In this document: in pieces, positions 17,110 through 25,128 of the stretch
Layout of the letters: the number at the start of each line of letters is the position of its first letter
Numbering within the stretch: the stretch's first letter is position 1
NCBI RefSeq assembly: GCF_900167125.1
Contig: NZ_FUYC01000009.1
Coordinates: 32,732-96,731, forward strand
From: Paucidesulfovibrio gracilis DSM 16080
GTDB taxonomy: Bacteria > Desulfobacterota > Desulfovibrionia > Desulfovibrionales > Desulfovibrionaceae
DNA: 64,000 nt
Direction: 5' to 3'
Made by a program: the position numbers and the translations under genes
Notes under the pieces: generated by a model
Told to the model about the DNA's origin: nothing
The model's input: the letters and a program-made list of their open reading frames with translations, nothing else
Database searches by the model: none

Positions 17110-17937
17110 TCAGCCGGAAACAGTTGTTTGCTTGGTACGGGGTTGCGAGAGCGAGGTGTGGTCGGAGGGGCTGTCGAGTCGAAGCGCTATCTTTCTGCGG
17201 AGTTGCCGCATGGGGGCGTCGTCGGGCATGGCCGCGAAAAGGGTCTCGGCATAGCCTCGTTCCCGGTAGATGGTGCGGGCTGCGGCATGGTTCAGACCCG
17301 CGACCCAGCCGAGCAAGAGCAGACGGAAATCGTTGTGCCAGCGCATGTCCCGATAGTTCGCCGTCTCGCCGGCCAGTACCTTATTATAAATGGAACGTGT
17401 GTACCGTGCGGGGGCATCCTTGGTGTCCAGGGTCACCTTGGAGCTGGCATCGGCTCCGGCAGAGAGATGTTCTAGGACCACAGGAATGATGTCCAGTTTG
17501 TCGCTGTCGCGGACCACGCGAACAACGGTGTTCAGCGGTTCGGGCAGGTCGGGGCGCAGATCGCGGACGTTGTGCAGGAACACGGCGCCAAGCACGGTGC
17601 GGCGTTCAAAGGTGGAGAATCCACTCATGAGGTCTGAATGCAGCAGGGAGGTAATGCCGAGCCGGGCGTGATTTTTTGACGAGGGATCGTGGAAGGTCGC
17701 GTAGGTGCGGTATTGGTCGAACCGACCCGTATCGTGCAGCAGAGCCGCTATGAGCGAGAGTCGTGTCGTGGCGGCATCAAGCTTCTCGTCGCGCACGATG
17801 CGTGCGGCCAGATCCCGCACGCGCAGGCTGTGCCGGATTTTGAGGTCGATGTGGTAGTCGTTGTCGGGGTCGCCGGTAAGATATCCAGCAACGTAGTTTT
17901 GGAAGCGCTCATCCAGTTGTTGAAGAGAAATGGTCAT
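17110..17937 (-). CDS. HD-domain phosphohydrolase
   Basis: The 275-residue cytosolic protein has the HD superfamily metal-binding set: His in IRHSLRVRDLA (about residue 35), the HD pair in ALLHDTGRF (about 67) and the distal Asp in VVRDSDKLDII (about 143). HD enzymes hydrolyse phosphoester bonds of nucleotides; the substrate cannot be told from sequence. It overlaps the start-side neighbour by four bases, forming a two-gene operon with the small membrane protein upstream. Confidence 0.88.
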   Translation of the reverse strand: MTISLQQLDERFQNYVAGYLTGDPDNDYHIDLKIRHSLRVRDLAARIVRDEKLDAATTRLSLIAALLHDTGRFDQYRTYATFHDPSSKNHARLGITSLLHSDLMSGFSTFERRTVLGAVFLHNVRDLRPDLPEPLNTVVRVVRDSDKLDIIPVVLEHLSAGADASSKVTLDTKDAPARYTRSIYNKVLAGETANYRDMRWHNDFRLLLLGWVAGLNHAAARTIYRERGYAETLFAAMPDDAPMRQLRRKIALRLDSPSDHTSLSQPRTKQTTVSG

Positions 17938-18254
17938 GATCGTTCAATGCGGCGTTTGTGGCGGAGATATTGCCGTTCGCTCCAGTCTCCCCGCTCATAT
18001 TCTCGTTTCAGTTCATCCAGTTCCTTACGCCGCAGTTCTTCGGCCTCGGCGTCCAGTTCCTTATCGCGAAGCAGGCCTTTGGGACCGTGCAGGATGCGCA
18101 GAAAACCGGCGATGACTGCGAAAATGGCCACCAAAAAGGCAAGTCGGGCCAAAAGCGGAAGCCAGCTTTCTCCCGTACCGCTGGTGAAGGGCCAGAATTC
18201 CCAGCCTGTGGGGACGGCGCTTTGCGAAATAAAATGCAGAATCGTCGAATCCAT
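17934..18254 (-). CDS. Small membrane protein with SHOCT-like C-terminus
   Basis: The 106-residue protein has one strong membrane segment (LLARLAFLVAIFAVIAGFL, about residues 34-52), followed by a charged, helical tail ending LKREYERGDWSERQYLRHKRRIE, which resembles the short C-terminal (SHOCT) domain. Its stop overlaps the HD gene start by four bases, so the two are co-translated. The function is unknown; SHOCT tails are thought to mediate oligomerisation. It is divergent from the Tim44-like gene. Confidence 0.75.
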   Translation of the reverse strand: MDSTILHFISQSAVPTGWEFWPFTSGTGESWLPLLARLAFLVAIFAVIAGFLRILHGPKGLLRDKELDAEAEELRRKELDELKREYERGDWSERQYLRHKRRIERS

Positions 18255-18400
18255 GGCGGCTCCTTACGTTGTGCTGCCCACACATACTGCCCATGGCGCG
18301 CCATGGCAAGGAGGAAGGGGGCCGGTGTCTGGACAGGTCGCCCGGGTTTCCGTATCTTCCCGGTTCGATTCCCCACACACCGGAACCATGGGAGTGGATC

Positions 18401-19240
18401 ATGAAGCCGAAGCTGTTGTATATTCTTTGTGCGGTCCTGGCTGTTTGTTGGTTGACCGCGAGCGTTCCCGCCCAGGCATGGCAGTGGGGACAGGCAAACG
18501 AGACCGTCTCACAGACCACCGCGCCGCAGCCCGGTGATTCACAGGCGGCTGCCCCCCGGCAACCGAGCAGGGAACCCAGGGGATTCGGCTTGCAGTTTAT
18601 CCCCATTATTTTGATTATCCCGCTGGCCTGGTTGTTTTTTCGAGGGGTTCATCGCCGTCGCGACGATCAGGATTCAGATTTCCCGTCGTCCAGCAGTGGG
18701 AAGGGCGACAGTCGGTTTTCCCAGGAGGACGATCCCGAACATCTCCGGGAAGCATACCGCCGCGCACGAGCGCAATGGGAATGGATGGAAGGCGGGGAGT
18801 CCCGTAAGCCCCGGGAGGCGGCTGCATCTTCCCGGGCGGCGTCGGCATCGGCTGACGGTGGGTTTGATGAAAGTGAGTTTTTGCGCGGTGCCAAACTGGC
18901 CTATGCCCGGTTGACCGAGGCATTCGACGCGCTGGATGCGGATGCCGCAGCTCCGTTCGCCGCCGAGGCGGTGGTGGAAGGCTTGCGCGCCCGCGCCCGT
19001 TCCGGTGCGGTCCCCACAACCACGGAGTTGGTGCTTGTGGAGGCCGAGCTGTTGGAGCATTCCGAGAGCGGGGAGAGTGAAGAGGCTGTTGTATTGTTCG
19101 ATGCGTTGGTGCGGCGCGGCAATGAGTCGCCTGAGCCGGAGGAGGTCCGGCAGGTCTGGCGTTTTGGCCGCGACCCCCGCGACCCGTCGTCCATGTGGCG
19201 GCTGGAGCGCATGGAATCCTATAGTGAACCCGCATCCTGA
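18401..19240 (+). CDS. Tim44-like domain membrane protein
   Basis: The start at ATG 18401 is chosen because GGAG lies 6 bases upstream and a signal-like segment follows at once (LLYILCAVLAVCWLTASVPAQA). The 279-residue protein has a second membrane segment near residues 66-82 (FIPIILIIPLAWLFF), a low-complexity linker and a C-terminal Tim44-like domain with the ending VWRFGRDPRDPSSMWRLERME. Tim44-like bacterial proteins sit in the inner membrane; their role is poorly known. It is six bases upstream of the methyltransferase gene. Confidence 0.85.
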   Translation: MKPKLLYILCAVLAVCWLTASVPAQAWQWGQANETVSQTTAPQPGDSQAAAPRQPSREPRGFGLQFIPIILIIPLAWLFFRGVHRRRDDQDSDFPSSSSGKGDSRFSQEDDPEHLREAYRRARAQWEWMEGGESRKPREAAASSRAASASADGGFDESEFLRGAKLAYARLTEAFDALDADAAAPFAAEAVVEGLRARARSGAVPTTTELVLVEAELLEHSESGESEEAVVLFDALVRRGNESPEPEEVRQVWRFGRDPRDPSSMWRLERMESYSEPAS

Positions 19241-19246
19241 TGAGGA

Positions 19247-19975
19247 GTGACTTTGGCGAAAGCACCTTTTGATCCCCGGGCTTCCCTGGACGAATTGCTG
19301 CATACGGCGCGTTCGCGCTTTGGTGAGGTGGAGTTTCAGGAAGTGGGGTTAAGCGGCGGTCCGTTGGAGATTCTCCAGATCCGGGACATGACCGCATATA
19401 TCGATAAAATCGTTGCCCGGGCGGGCAATTCCGGTGATGTCCAGTTACCGTTGTGGGCGAAGATCTGGCCCGGCAGCGTGGTTTTGTCCATGTACCTTGA
19501 GCGGTGTCCCCTGGTGGAGCACGGCCGGTACCTGGAAATCGGTGCGGGCGTAGGACTGGCCGGACTGATTCTGGCCCGGCGCGGGGTCCATGTGACGCTG
19601 ACGGACCTGGAGCCGGATGCGTTGCTGTTTTGCCGTATCAACGCTCTGCGGAACGGTCTGGAACAGAATGTGGATGTCGTCGCCGCCGACTTCACCCGTG
19701 ACCGTCTGGAAGGTACTTTTGACGGAATTCTTGGCGGAGAGGTCTTGTTCCGGCAAAGCATGTTCGAACCGCTTGGAGCATTTCTCGGTGCGCATCTTGC
19801 CCCGCGTCCCGATGCCGAGATCGTGCTCAGCGTGGACAGTCAGCGCGAGGGGATTCCTTTTTTTAAGGCCGTTTGTACCGATTACGCCATCATGCGTCAG
19901 GACGTACCGTTTTCGGACAAGGACTCCGGCGAACAGCGCACGGCCTGCCTCTATCGGATGCGGAGGAAGTCTTGA
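19247..19975 (+). CDS. Class I SAM-dependent methyltransferase (METTL21/FAM86-like)
   Basis: The 242-residue protein has the AdoMet motif I YLEIGAGVGLAGLILARRG, an acidic motif II (VTLTDLEPDAL) and the LWAKIWPGSVVLSMYL lead-in, all typical of the protein-lysine methyltransferase group (Methyltransf_16). A D-x-x-Y-type motif is replaced by GGEVLF. The start may be GTG 19247 or, more likely from GAGGAG spacing, TTG 19253. Its stop TGATG shares one base with the ycaO start, so translational coupling is likely. The substrate is unknown; a protein encoded nearby is possible but unproven. Confidence 0.85.
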   Translation: MTLAKAPFDPRASLDELLHTARSRFGEVEFQEVGLSGGPLEILQIRDMTAYIDKIVARAGNSGDVQLPLWAKIWPGSVVLSMYLERCPLVEHGRYLEIGAGVGLAGLILARRGVHVTLTDLEPDALLFCRINALRNGLEQNVDVVAADFTRDRLEGTFDGILGGEVLFRQSMFEPLGAFLGAHLAPRPDAEIVLSVDSQREGIPFFKAVCTDYAIMRQDVPFSDKDSGEQRTACLYRMRRKS

Positions 19976-21702
19976 TGTTGCGACTCGGCAGCTGTCCAAA
20001 ATCCTACGCCCTGGATCAGGACAAGGTTGTGTCTCCTGCGGATACAGTAGCCAGGGTGCAGGCGTGTCTGGAAAAATTATTCCCCGGCGTGTTGGCGAAA
20101 ATCGACCGTGTGGACACGGGACGACTCGGCATCCCCGTGTATGTGAGCGAGTGTGGACCTGACGCACGGGCCGTCATGCCCACCCGAAAGCAGATGGGCA
20201 AAGGTGCCACACCGGACCAGGCCCGGGCTTCGGCTTTGATGGAACTGGTGGAACGCTATAGCTTTTTTCATTTCTGGGAGAGTGAGGCCTTCACCCAATT
20301 GACCTGGAGCGAAGCCGAGGAACAATGGCCGGAACAGCTGTTGCCTTTGGAGCAGATGCTGCAATCCGTGGATGAGACCCTGGCGCCCGAACAGGCTCGT
20401 ACCGTGCTGGATCTGGTGGAGTGGCGGTTTTGTCCGGCATTGGATGTGGCAACGGGCCGGGACGTGGTGGTTCCTCTGGATTGGTTCAAAAAATTGAACG
20501 AATTCAACGGTGCCTCTGCCGGGAACAGCCCTGAGGAATCCATCCTGCAAGGAGCCTGTGAACTGGTGGAGCGCCATGTCTGTGCGCTTGTTGATCGTGA
20601 GCGGCCCGAACTGCCCACCATTGATCCGTCGGATTCCGAGGATACGGTATTGCGGGAACTGGTGGACGCGTTCGAACGTAACGGTGTTCGCGTGCTACTC
20701 AAGGATTTCAGCCTGGGTATGCCCGTTCCCACGGTGGCGGCGGTGGCCTGGGATCCGTCCACATTCCCCGGCATGAGTGAGATCGTATTCACGGCGGGAA
20801 CGTCTTCTTCTCCGGTGAAAGCCGCTGTTCGCGCTCTTACTGAGGTGGCTCAACTCGCGGGAGATTTTTCCACCGGCCGGATTTATGAGGCCTCGGGGCT
20901 GCCCAAGTTCACATCGCTGGACCAGTTCGACTGGTTGCGCCGTGGCCCGGTGGTTTCCCTGCGGGAACTGCCCGATGTGGAACACGATGACATTTATGAA
21001 GAATTGTTGACATTGGCCCGCAAGCTGAATGCCCAGGGGTATGCATTGTACAGCGTGGCGACCACGCCGCCGGGCATGGAAGCTGCGGCGAATTACAATG
21101 TTGTGCCTGGATTCGCTTTTCGGGAGCGTACCGCCCATGCCAGCTTGGGATTGTTCGTGGGCCGCTCCCTGGCTGAGGAAGCGCCGGAAGCCCAGGCCGT
21201 GGTGGGGCTGGAGATGTTGGCTGAAGTATATCCTGACGCTCATTTTGTCCCGTTTTTTAAGGGATTGCTTGCGTTGCGTCTGGAGGATCCCGCTGAGGCG
21301 GCGCGCTGTTTTGCCACGGCGGAGCCGTTGCAGCCCGCACCGGAGGAACAGGCGCTGGCCGCATTTTATCGGGCCTATGCCTTGAGCCGTCTGGAACGAT
21401 GGGACGAGGTGGAAGAGCCGCTCTCCCGTTCCGCAGCCCTGGATCCCGGTTTCAAAGAAGTGTTTAACCTGCGTGGGGTGGCGCGGTTCAAGGCAAAGCG
21501 GTATGAAGAGGCAGCCCTGGATTTCAAGGCCGCTTTGGAACTGGACAGTGGTTCGGCTCCGGATTTGGCCAATCTTGGTTTATGCGAAAAGTTTCTCGGC
21601 AACCATGAGGCCGCTACGGATTATTTGAGTACTGCCCTGCACATGGACCCTTCCTTGGACTGGGCCATGCCGCATCTTGAAGAGTTGCTGGAGGGCGAGT
21701 AG
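19975..21702 (+). CDS. YcaO-domain protein with C-terminal TPR repeats
   Basis: YcaO proteins use ATP to activate backbone amides (azoline, thioamide or amidine formation). In E. coli, YcaO affects ribosomal protein S12 methylthiolation. This 575-residue protein has both ATP-site signatures: QMGKGATPDQARASALMELV (about residue 70) and GASAGNSPEESILQGACELV (about 181). From about residue 400 it carries TPR units (AAFYRAYALSRLERWDEVEE, FNLRGVARFKAKRYEEAALD, ANLGLCEKFLGNHEAATDYL) that may bind a partner protein. The ATG shares a base with the methyltransferase stop. It lies 170 bases upstream of dsrC on the same strand. Confidence 0.92.
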   Translation: MLRLGSCPKSYALDQDKVVSPADTVARVQACLEKLFPGVLAKIDRVDTGRLGIPVYVSECGPDARAVMPTRKQMGKGATPDQARASALMELVERYSFFHFWESEAFTQLTWSEAEEQWPEQLLPLEQMLQSVDETLAPEQARTVLDLVEWRFCPALDVATGRDVVVPLDWFKKLNEFNGASAGNSPEESILQGACELVERHVCALVDRERPELPTIDPSDSEDTVLRELVDAFERNGVRVLLKDFSLGMPVPTVAAVAWDPSTFPGMSEIVFTAGTSSSPVKAAVRALTEVAQLAGDFSTGRIYEASGLPKFTSLDQFDWLRRGPVVSLRELPDVEHDDIYEELLTLARKLNAQGYALYSVATTPPGMEAAANYNVVPGFAFRERTAHASLGLFVGRSLAEEAPEAQAVVGLEMLAEVYPDAHFVPFFKGLLALRLEDPAEAARCFATAEPLQPAPEEQALAAFYRAYALSRLERWDEVEEPLSRSAALDPGFKEVFNLRGVARFKAKRYEEAALDFKAALELDSGSAPDLANLGLCEKFLGNHEAATDYLSTALHMDPSLDWAMPHLEELLEGE

Positions 21703-21724
21703 TCGGAGCCGCGGCTTGAGAGTA

Positions 21725-21753
21725 TTGACAACTCGGGCATGGACATTTATTCA
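21725..21753 (+). promoter_or_regulatory. Sigma-70 promoter of dsrC
   Basis: A perfect TTGACA (21725-21730) and TATTCA (21748-21753) have the optimal 17-base spacing. The predicted leader is about 110 bases and contains a GC-rich hairpin (GCGGCCCGGTGCGGCCGGGC region, about 21808-21828). Confidence 0.7.
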
Positions 21754-21871
21754 AACCGAAAAAGTTTGTCGAAAAAGCGGTGGATCGCCGCTTATAGGAT
21801 AAGGAGCGGCCCGGTGCGGCCGGGCGCAGTGTTAGCGCCGAAAGGCTTGCAACGAACCAGGAGGAAAATCC

Positions 21872-22189
21872 ATGGCTACTGTTGAATTCAACGGCAAATC
21901 CTTTGAAGTTGACGAGGACGGTTTCCTGCAGAGCTTCGACGGCTGGAACCCGGACTGGGTCGAGTACGTCAAAGAACAGGAAGGAATCGCCGAAATCACC
22001 GATGACCACCAGAAGGTCATTGAGTTCCTGCAGGATTACTACAAGAAGAACGGCATCGCCCCGATGGTCCGTATTCTTTCCAAGGTCACCGGCTTTAAGC
22101 TGAAGCAGATCTACGAGCTGTTCCCGTCCGGACCCGGCAAGGGAGCCTGTAAGATGGCTGGCTTGCCCAAGCCCACGGGTTGTGTGTAA
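21872..22189 (+). CDS. dsrC: DsrC, sulfur-carrier protein of dissimilatory sulfite reduction
   Basis: DsrC is the substrate protein of DsrAB sulfite reductase. It forms a trisulfide between two C-terminal cysteines, which the DsrMKJOP membrane complex then reduces. The 105-residue protein is full length and keeps both residues, Cys93 and the penultimate Cys104, 11 apart (ACKMAGLPKPTGC). This identifies true DsrC rather than the single-cysteine TusE. A strong SD (AGGAGG) and a strong promoter suggest high expression. It is followed by an efficient terminator, so it is transcribed largely alone. Its presence implies sulfate or sulfite respiration. Confidence 0.97.
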   Translation: MATVEFNGKSFEVDEDGFLQSFDGWNPDWVEYVKEQEGIAEITDDHQKVIEFLQDYYKKNGIAPMVRILSKVTGFKLKQIYELFPSGPGKGACKMAGLPKPTGCV

Positions 22190-22211
22190 TCCACGCAAAC
22201 CAGTGATGATT

Positions 22212-22241
22212 AAGGCGGAGGCTTCGGTCTCCGCCTTTTTT
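22212..22241 (+). terminator. Terminator of dsrC
   Basis: A 9-bp perfect stem AAGGCGGAG / CTCCGCCTT with loop GCTTCGGT is followed by a T-run (22236-22241). Confidence 0.9.
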
Positions 22242-22354
22242 GTGTCTCTGCCTGCCCGGTGGGTTCAATCCCGCCCTGGGGTGTGTTATGAGCCGGTGTT
22301 GAAAAACGCGTGGTATCCGACAACGATTGGTCATTCCATACCGAAGGAGAAATG

Positions 22355-23194
22355 ATGGACGGAATTCAGTTCAATGCCTCCATGCTGCAATCCATGGTGG
22401 ACATGCTTGTGTATTGGGTGGGACAGTATGGTTTGCGTCTCGTGGTCGCCCTGATTTTGTTCTGGGTCGGCTTCGTGCTTTCCCGACGGCTGTCCTCGTT
22501 GGTGGGACGGCTGATGGAAAAGGGCGGCGTTGATGTCATTCTGGTCAGTTTTGTACGCAATGCCCTGCATTATCTGCTTGTGACGGCCGTCGGCATAGCG
22601 GCCCTCGGACAGCTTGGCATCAATGTGACATCGTTTCTGGCAGTGCTCGGCGCCGCTGGTTTGGCCGTTGGCCTGGCGCTCAAGGATTCCCTGTCCAACT
22701 TTGCGGCGGGCGTATTGCTCATCTTTTTCCGATTTTTCCGTGTGGGCGACTATGTCACGGTGGGCGGCACCTCGGGAACGGTCATGGCCGTGAATTTGTT
22801 CAACACCGAGCTGGCCACGCCGGACAACCAAAAGGTCTACGTCCCCAACTCCAGCATCCTTGGGAACGTCATCGTGAATGTGACGGCCAATGATACGCGG
22901 CGCATCGATCTGGTAGTGGGAATCGGATACGGAGACATTATTTCCAAGGCCAAGGGAATTTTAGAAGGTCTTCTCGCCGCGGACGAGCGTATCCTCAAGG
23001 AGCCGGAACCCATGGTCGCGGTGTCGGAACTGGGGGACAGCAGCGTGAATTTTGTGGTGCGGCCCTGGGTTCGGACGGACGATTACTGGTCTGTCCGGTT
23101 TGATCTGATCCGTTCCATCAAGGAAACATTCGACGAACAGGGCGTGACCATTCCGTTTCCTCAGCAGGATGTGCATTTGTTCACCGAAAAATAG
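22355..23194 (+). CDS. mscS: Small-conductance mechanosensitive channel (MscS family)
   Basis: The product opens under membrane tension to release solutes during hypo-osmotic shock. It is about 279 residues, with three N-terminal membrane segments. The pore-lining helix and beta-domain junction are canonical (GAAGLAVGLALKDSLSNFAAG then FRFFRVGDYV), followed by the cytosolic vestibule (YVPNSSILGNVIVN). ATG 22355 is chosen over ATG 22352 because GAAGGAG then has better spacing. Length matches E. coli MscS. It is a single-gene unit. Confidence 0.93.
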   Translation: MDGIQFNASMLQSMVDMLVYWVGQYGLRLVVALILFWVGFVLSRRLSSLVGRLMEKGGVDVILVSFVRNALHYLLVTAVGIAALGQLGINVTSFLAVLGAAGLAVGLALKDSLSNFAAGVLLIFFRFFRVGDYVTVGGTSGTVMAVNLFNTELATPDNQKVYVPNSSILGNVIVNVTANDTRRIDLVVGIGYGDIISKAKGILEGLLAADERILKEPEPMVAVSELGDSSVNFVVRPWVRTDDYWSVRFDLIRSIKETFDEQGVTIPFPQQDVHLFTEK

Positions 23195-23275
23195 GATTTT
23201 TGTGCTACAGCGGACCTCGATTTATTGTCGGGGTCCGCTTGATTCCGTTACGGCTTTTTGATAGCCGTCGATTTT

Positions 23276-23360
23276 GCCGATGGGGGTGCTTCGCTTGAGC
23301 CGAAGCTGAGATCACACCCTTGGAACGTGAAGCAGTTCGCACTGCCGTACGGAATCTGGC
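23276..23360 (+). promoter_or_regulatory. TPP riboswitch (THI element)
   Basis: The aptamer parts can be paired by eye. P1 is GCCGAT with ATCTGGC; P2 is GGGTG with CACCC; P3 is GCTTCG with CGAAGC. The conserved CTGAGATCACACCC follows (CTGAGA at 23306-23311). The second arm has GGAACGTGA, the stem GCAG/CTGC and CGTACGGAATC. The position in the leader of a thiamine-precursor transporter supports the call. Thiamine pyrophosphate binding should switch off the gene. Confidence 0.9.
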
Positions 23361-23392
23361 GCAATACAAATTTGCACCTCTTTTCGCGCAGT

Positions 23393-23424
23393 GCCCCTTG
23401 AACATCATCTGAAGGGGCTTTTTT
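23393..23424 (+). terminator. Riboswitch expression platform: terminator overlapping the cytX ribosome-binding site
   Basis: GCCCCTT (23393-23399) pairs with AAGGGGC (23412-23418), followed by TTTTTT that runs directly into the ATG at 23425. The AAGGGG of the 3' arm is also the only plausible Shine-Dalgarno sequence for cytX, so the same hairpin can block both transcription and translation. Confidence 0.85.
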
Positions 23425-24612
23425 ATGTCCAAACACCAACTTTCCTTTGCCAATCTGTTTTTTCTCTGGTTTGGTGCGGCCGTTTCCGTGGCCGAAATTC
23501 TTACCGGTGGCCTGCTTGCCGATCTGGGGCTGGAAAAAGCCCTGTGGGCCAATGTATTGGGACATCTGGCCGGAACCGCACTCCTTGTGCTGGCGGGCTG
23601 GATCGGATTCCGCGAACGCCTTCCCGCCATCATGTCCACCCGTATTTCCTTTGGCCGCCAGGGTTCGTATCTCATCTCCGTCATCAACGTGTTTCAGCTA
23701 CTTGGCTGGACGGCCTGGATGGTGCTCTTGGGCGGCGGAGCGCTCAACGGCCTGACCACCGCACTCTGGGGGCTGGACAATCAGATTTTGCTTTCCGCCG
23801 TTGTTGGGGCGTTCATCGGATTGTGGGTTTTTTTGGGGATTCGCGGTTTCAAATGGCTGAATATGGTCGCGGTGAGCCTGCTGCTCGTGTTGACCGTGGT
23901 GCTCAGCTGGGTGCTGCTGTCCCGGCCGGAGGCCATTGCCGGCGCAGGCGGAGACGGGCCGTTTCATTTCGGTTTTGAAATGGCCATCATCATGCCGCTG
24001 TCCTGGTTTCCGCTCATCTCCGATTATACGAGCATGGCCAAGACGCGCACCGCTTCCTGGCTCGCGCCGCTGCTGGGTTATTTTTTGGGCAGTTGCTGGA
24101 TGTACGGCATCGGCATCCTGGGAGCGCTGCACTCGGGCAGCTTTGATCCCGCGTCCATGATGCTGGCGGCCAATCTGGGCATGGTGGCCTTGGGCATTAT
24201 CGGTTTGTCCACCATTACCACTACGTTTCTGGACGTTTACTCCGCCGCTGTTTCCAGTCTGAATATCTTCCCCAGGTTGAGCCGTCGTTGGACTTCCGTG
24301 GTGTTCGCGGTGATCGGCACCGTGCTTGCCATGTATGTACCCATTACCAAGTATGAATGGTTCCTGTATGCGTTGGGTTCCGTATTCGCGCCGTTGGTGG
24401 CCATTTTGTTGGCGGATTATTATGTGCTGCGCACCGATAAAAGAAAAACATCCTGGGATCCGGCAGCCACGATAAGTCTTGCACTTGGCGTTGCCTTGTA
24501 TTACCAGCTGAAGCCGTTCGGGTTGTTGGTGGGACCGACCCTTGTCACCATCCTGGGCACGTTCGCGCTGCACCTCGTGGTGCGCCGTTGCGCGACAGCG
24601 CTCGGGCGGTAG
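23425..24612 (+). CDS. cytX: Hydroxymethylpyrimidine/thiamine-precursor transporter CytX (NCS1 family)
   Basis: The 395-residue protein has about 12 membrane segments and the NCS1 (purine/cytosine permease-like) plan. Landmarks are LFFLWFGAAVSVAEILTGGL at the N-terminus, FQLLGWTAWMVLLGGGALNG, and SWFPLISDYTSMAKTRTAS in the middle. CytX members import 4-amino-5-hydroxymethyl-2-methylpyrimidine for thiamine synthesis. The TPP riboswitch immediately upstream confirms the thiamine link. ATG 23425 follows the terminator T-run without a gap. It is monocistronic. Confidence 0.92.
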   Translation: MSKHQLSFANLFFLWFGAAVSVAEILTGGLLADLGLEKALWANVLGHLAGTALLVLAGWIGFRERLPAIMSTRISFGRQGSYLISVINVFQLLGWTAWMVLLGGGALNGLTTALWGLDNQILLSAVVGAFIGLWVFLGIRGFKWLNMVAVSLLLVLTVVLSWVLLSRPEAIAGAGGDGPFHFGFEMAIIMPLSWFPLISDYTSMAKTRTASWLAPLLGYFLGSCWMYGIGILGALHSGSFDPASMMLAANLGMVALGIIGLSTITTTFLDVYSAAVSSLNIFPRLSRRWTSVVFAVIGTVLAMYVPITKYEWFLYALGSVFAPLVAILLADYYVLRTDKRKTSWDPAATISLALGVALYYQLKPFGLLVGPTLVTILGTFALHLVVRRCATALGR

Positions 24613-24676
24613 ACGCACCTTGGCACCGCTTTTTCCACGTGGTGCCGGGAAATCGTCGAAGGTCGAGTATTGCCTC

Positions 24677-24705
24677 TTGCCAAACGAGGCGATACCGGCT
24701 ATATA
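24677..24705 (+). promoter_or_regulatory. Promoter of rpmE
   Basis: TTGCCA (24677-24682) and TATATA (24700-24705) are spaced by 17 bases, 36 bases before the rpmE start. Confidence 0.6.
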
Positions 24706-24740
24706 ACTCCGCTCCACGCAATCAATGACAGGAGACCGTC

Positions 24741-24962
24741 ATGAGAAAGGATATCCATCCCAAAGTTTATAAGGCCAAAATTCATTGCCACTGCGGCTTT
24801 GAAACTGAGATCCTCTCCACCAAGGGAGAGCAGATCGAAGTGGAAATCTGTTCCCAGTGCCACCCCTTCTACACCGGTAAGCAGCGTTTTGTTGACACTG
24901 CCGGTCGTATCGACCGTTTCCGGAAGAAGTACGCCAAGTTCAGTCAGGGCGACGACAAGTAG
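24741..24962 (+). CDS. rpmE: 50S ribosomal protein L31
   Basis: This is a 73-residue ribosomal protein of the zinc-containing type: the CHC and CSQC cysteines (about residues 16-40) form the zinc ribbon. The sequence [10 protein letters not shown] and [22 protein letters not shown] are family signatures. SD AGGAG is well placed. It heads the common rpmE-DUF1385-prfA-prmC cluster. Confidence 0.97.
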   Translation: MRKDIHPKVYKAKIHCHCGFETEILSTKGEQIEVEICSQCHPFYTGKQRFVDTAGRIDRFRKKYAKFSQGDDK

Positions 24963-24990
24963 CGGCCCTGTTTCGGGCCGTGGCCGCGAG

Positions 24991-25035
24991 AAATGCCTCT
25001 GTTGGGCCTGCCCAATGGAGGCGTTCTTGTTTGTT
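24991..25035 (+). terminator. Terminator of rpmE
   Basis: The stem GCCTCTGTTGGGC / GCCCAATGGAGGC (13 bp with two wobbles) is followed by the T-rich GTTCTTGTTTGTT. Confidence 0.6.
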
Positions 25036-25128
25036 CGGCGGGCCGGCTGCCCCCGGACGTGCTTTACTTTTCCGGGGCAAATATTATCCTCGGTGGGTGG
25101 CTGAACGTCTTTCCACAGTGAGGTTCCC

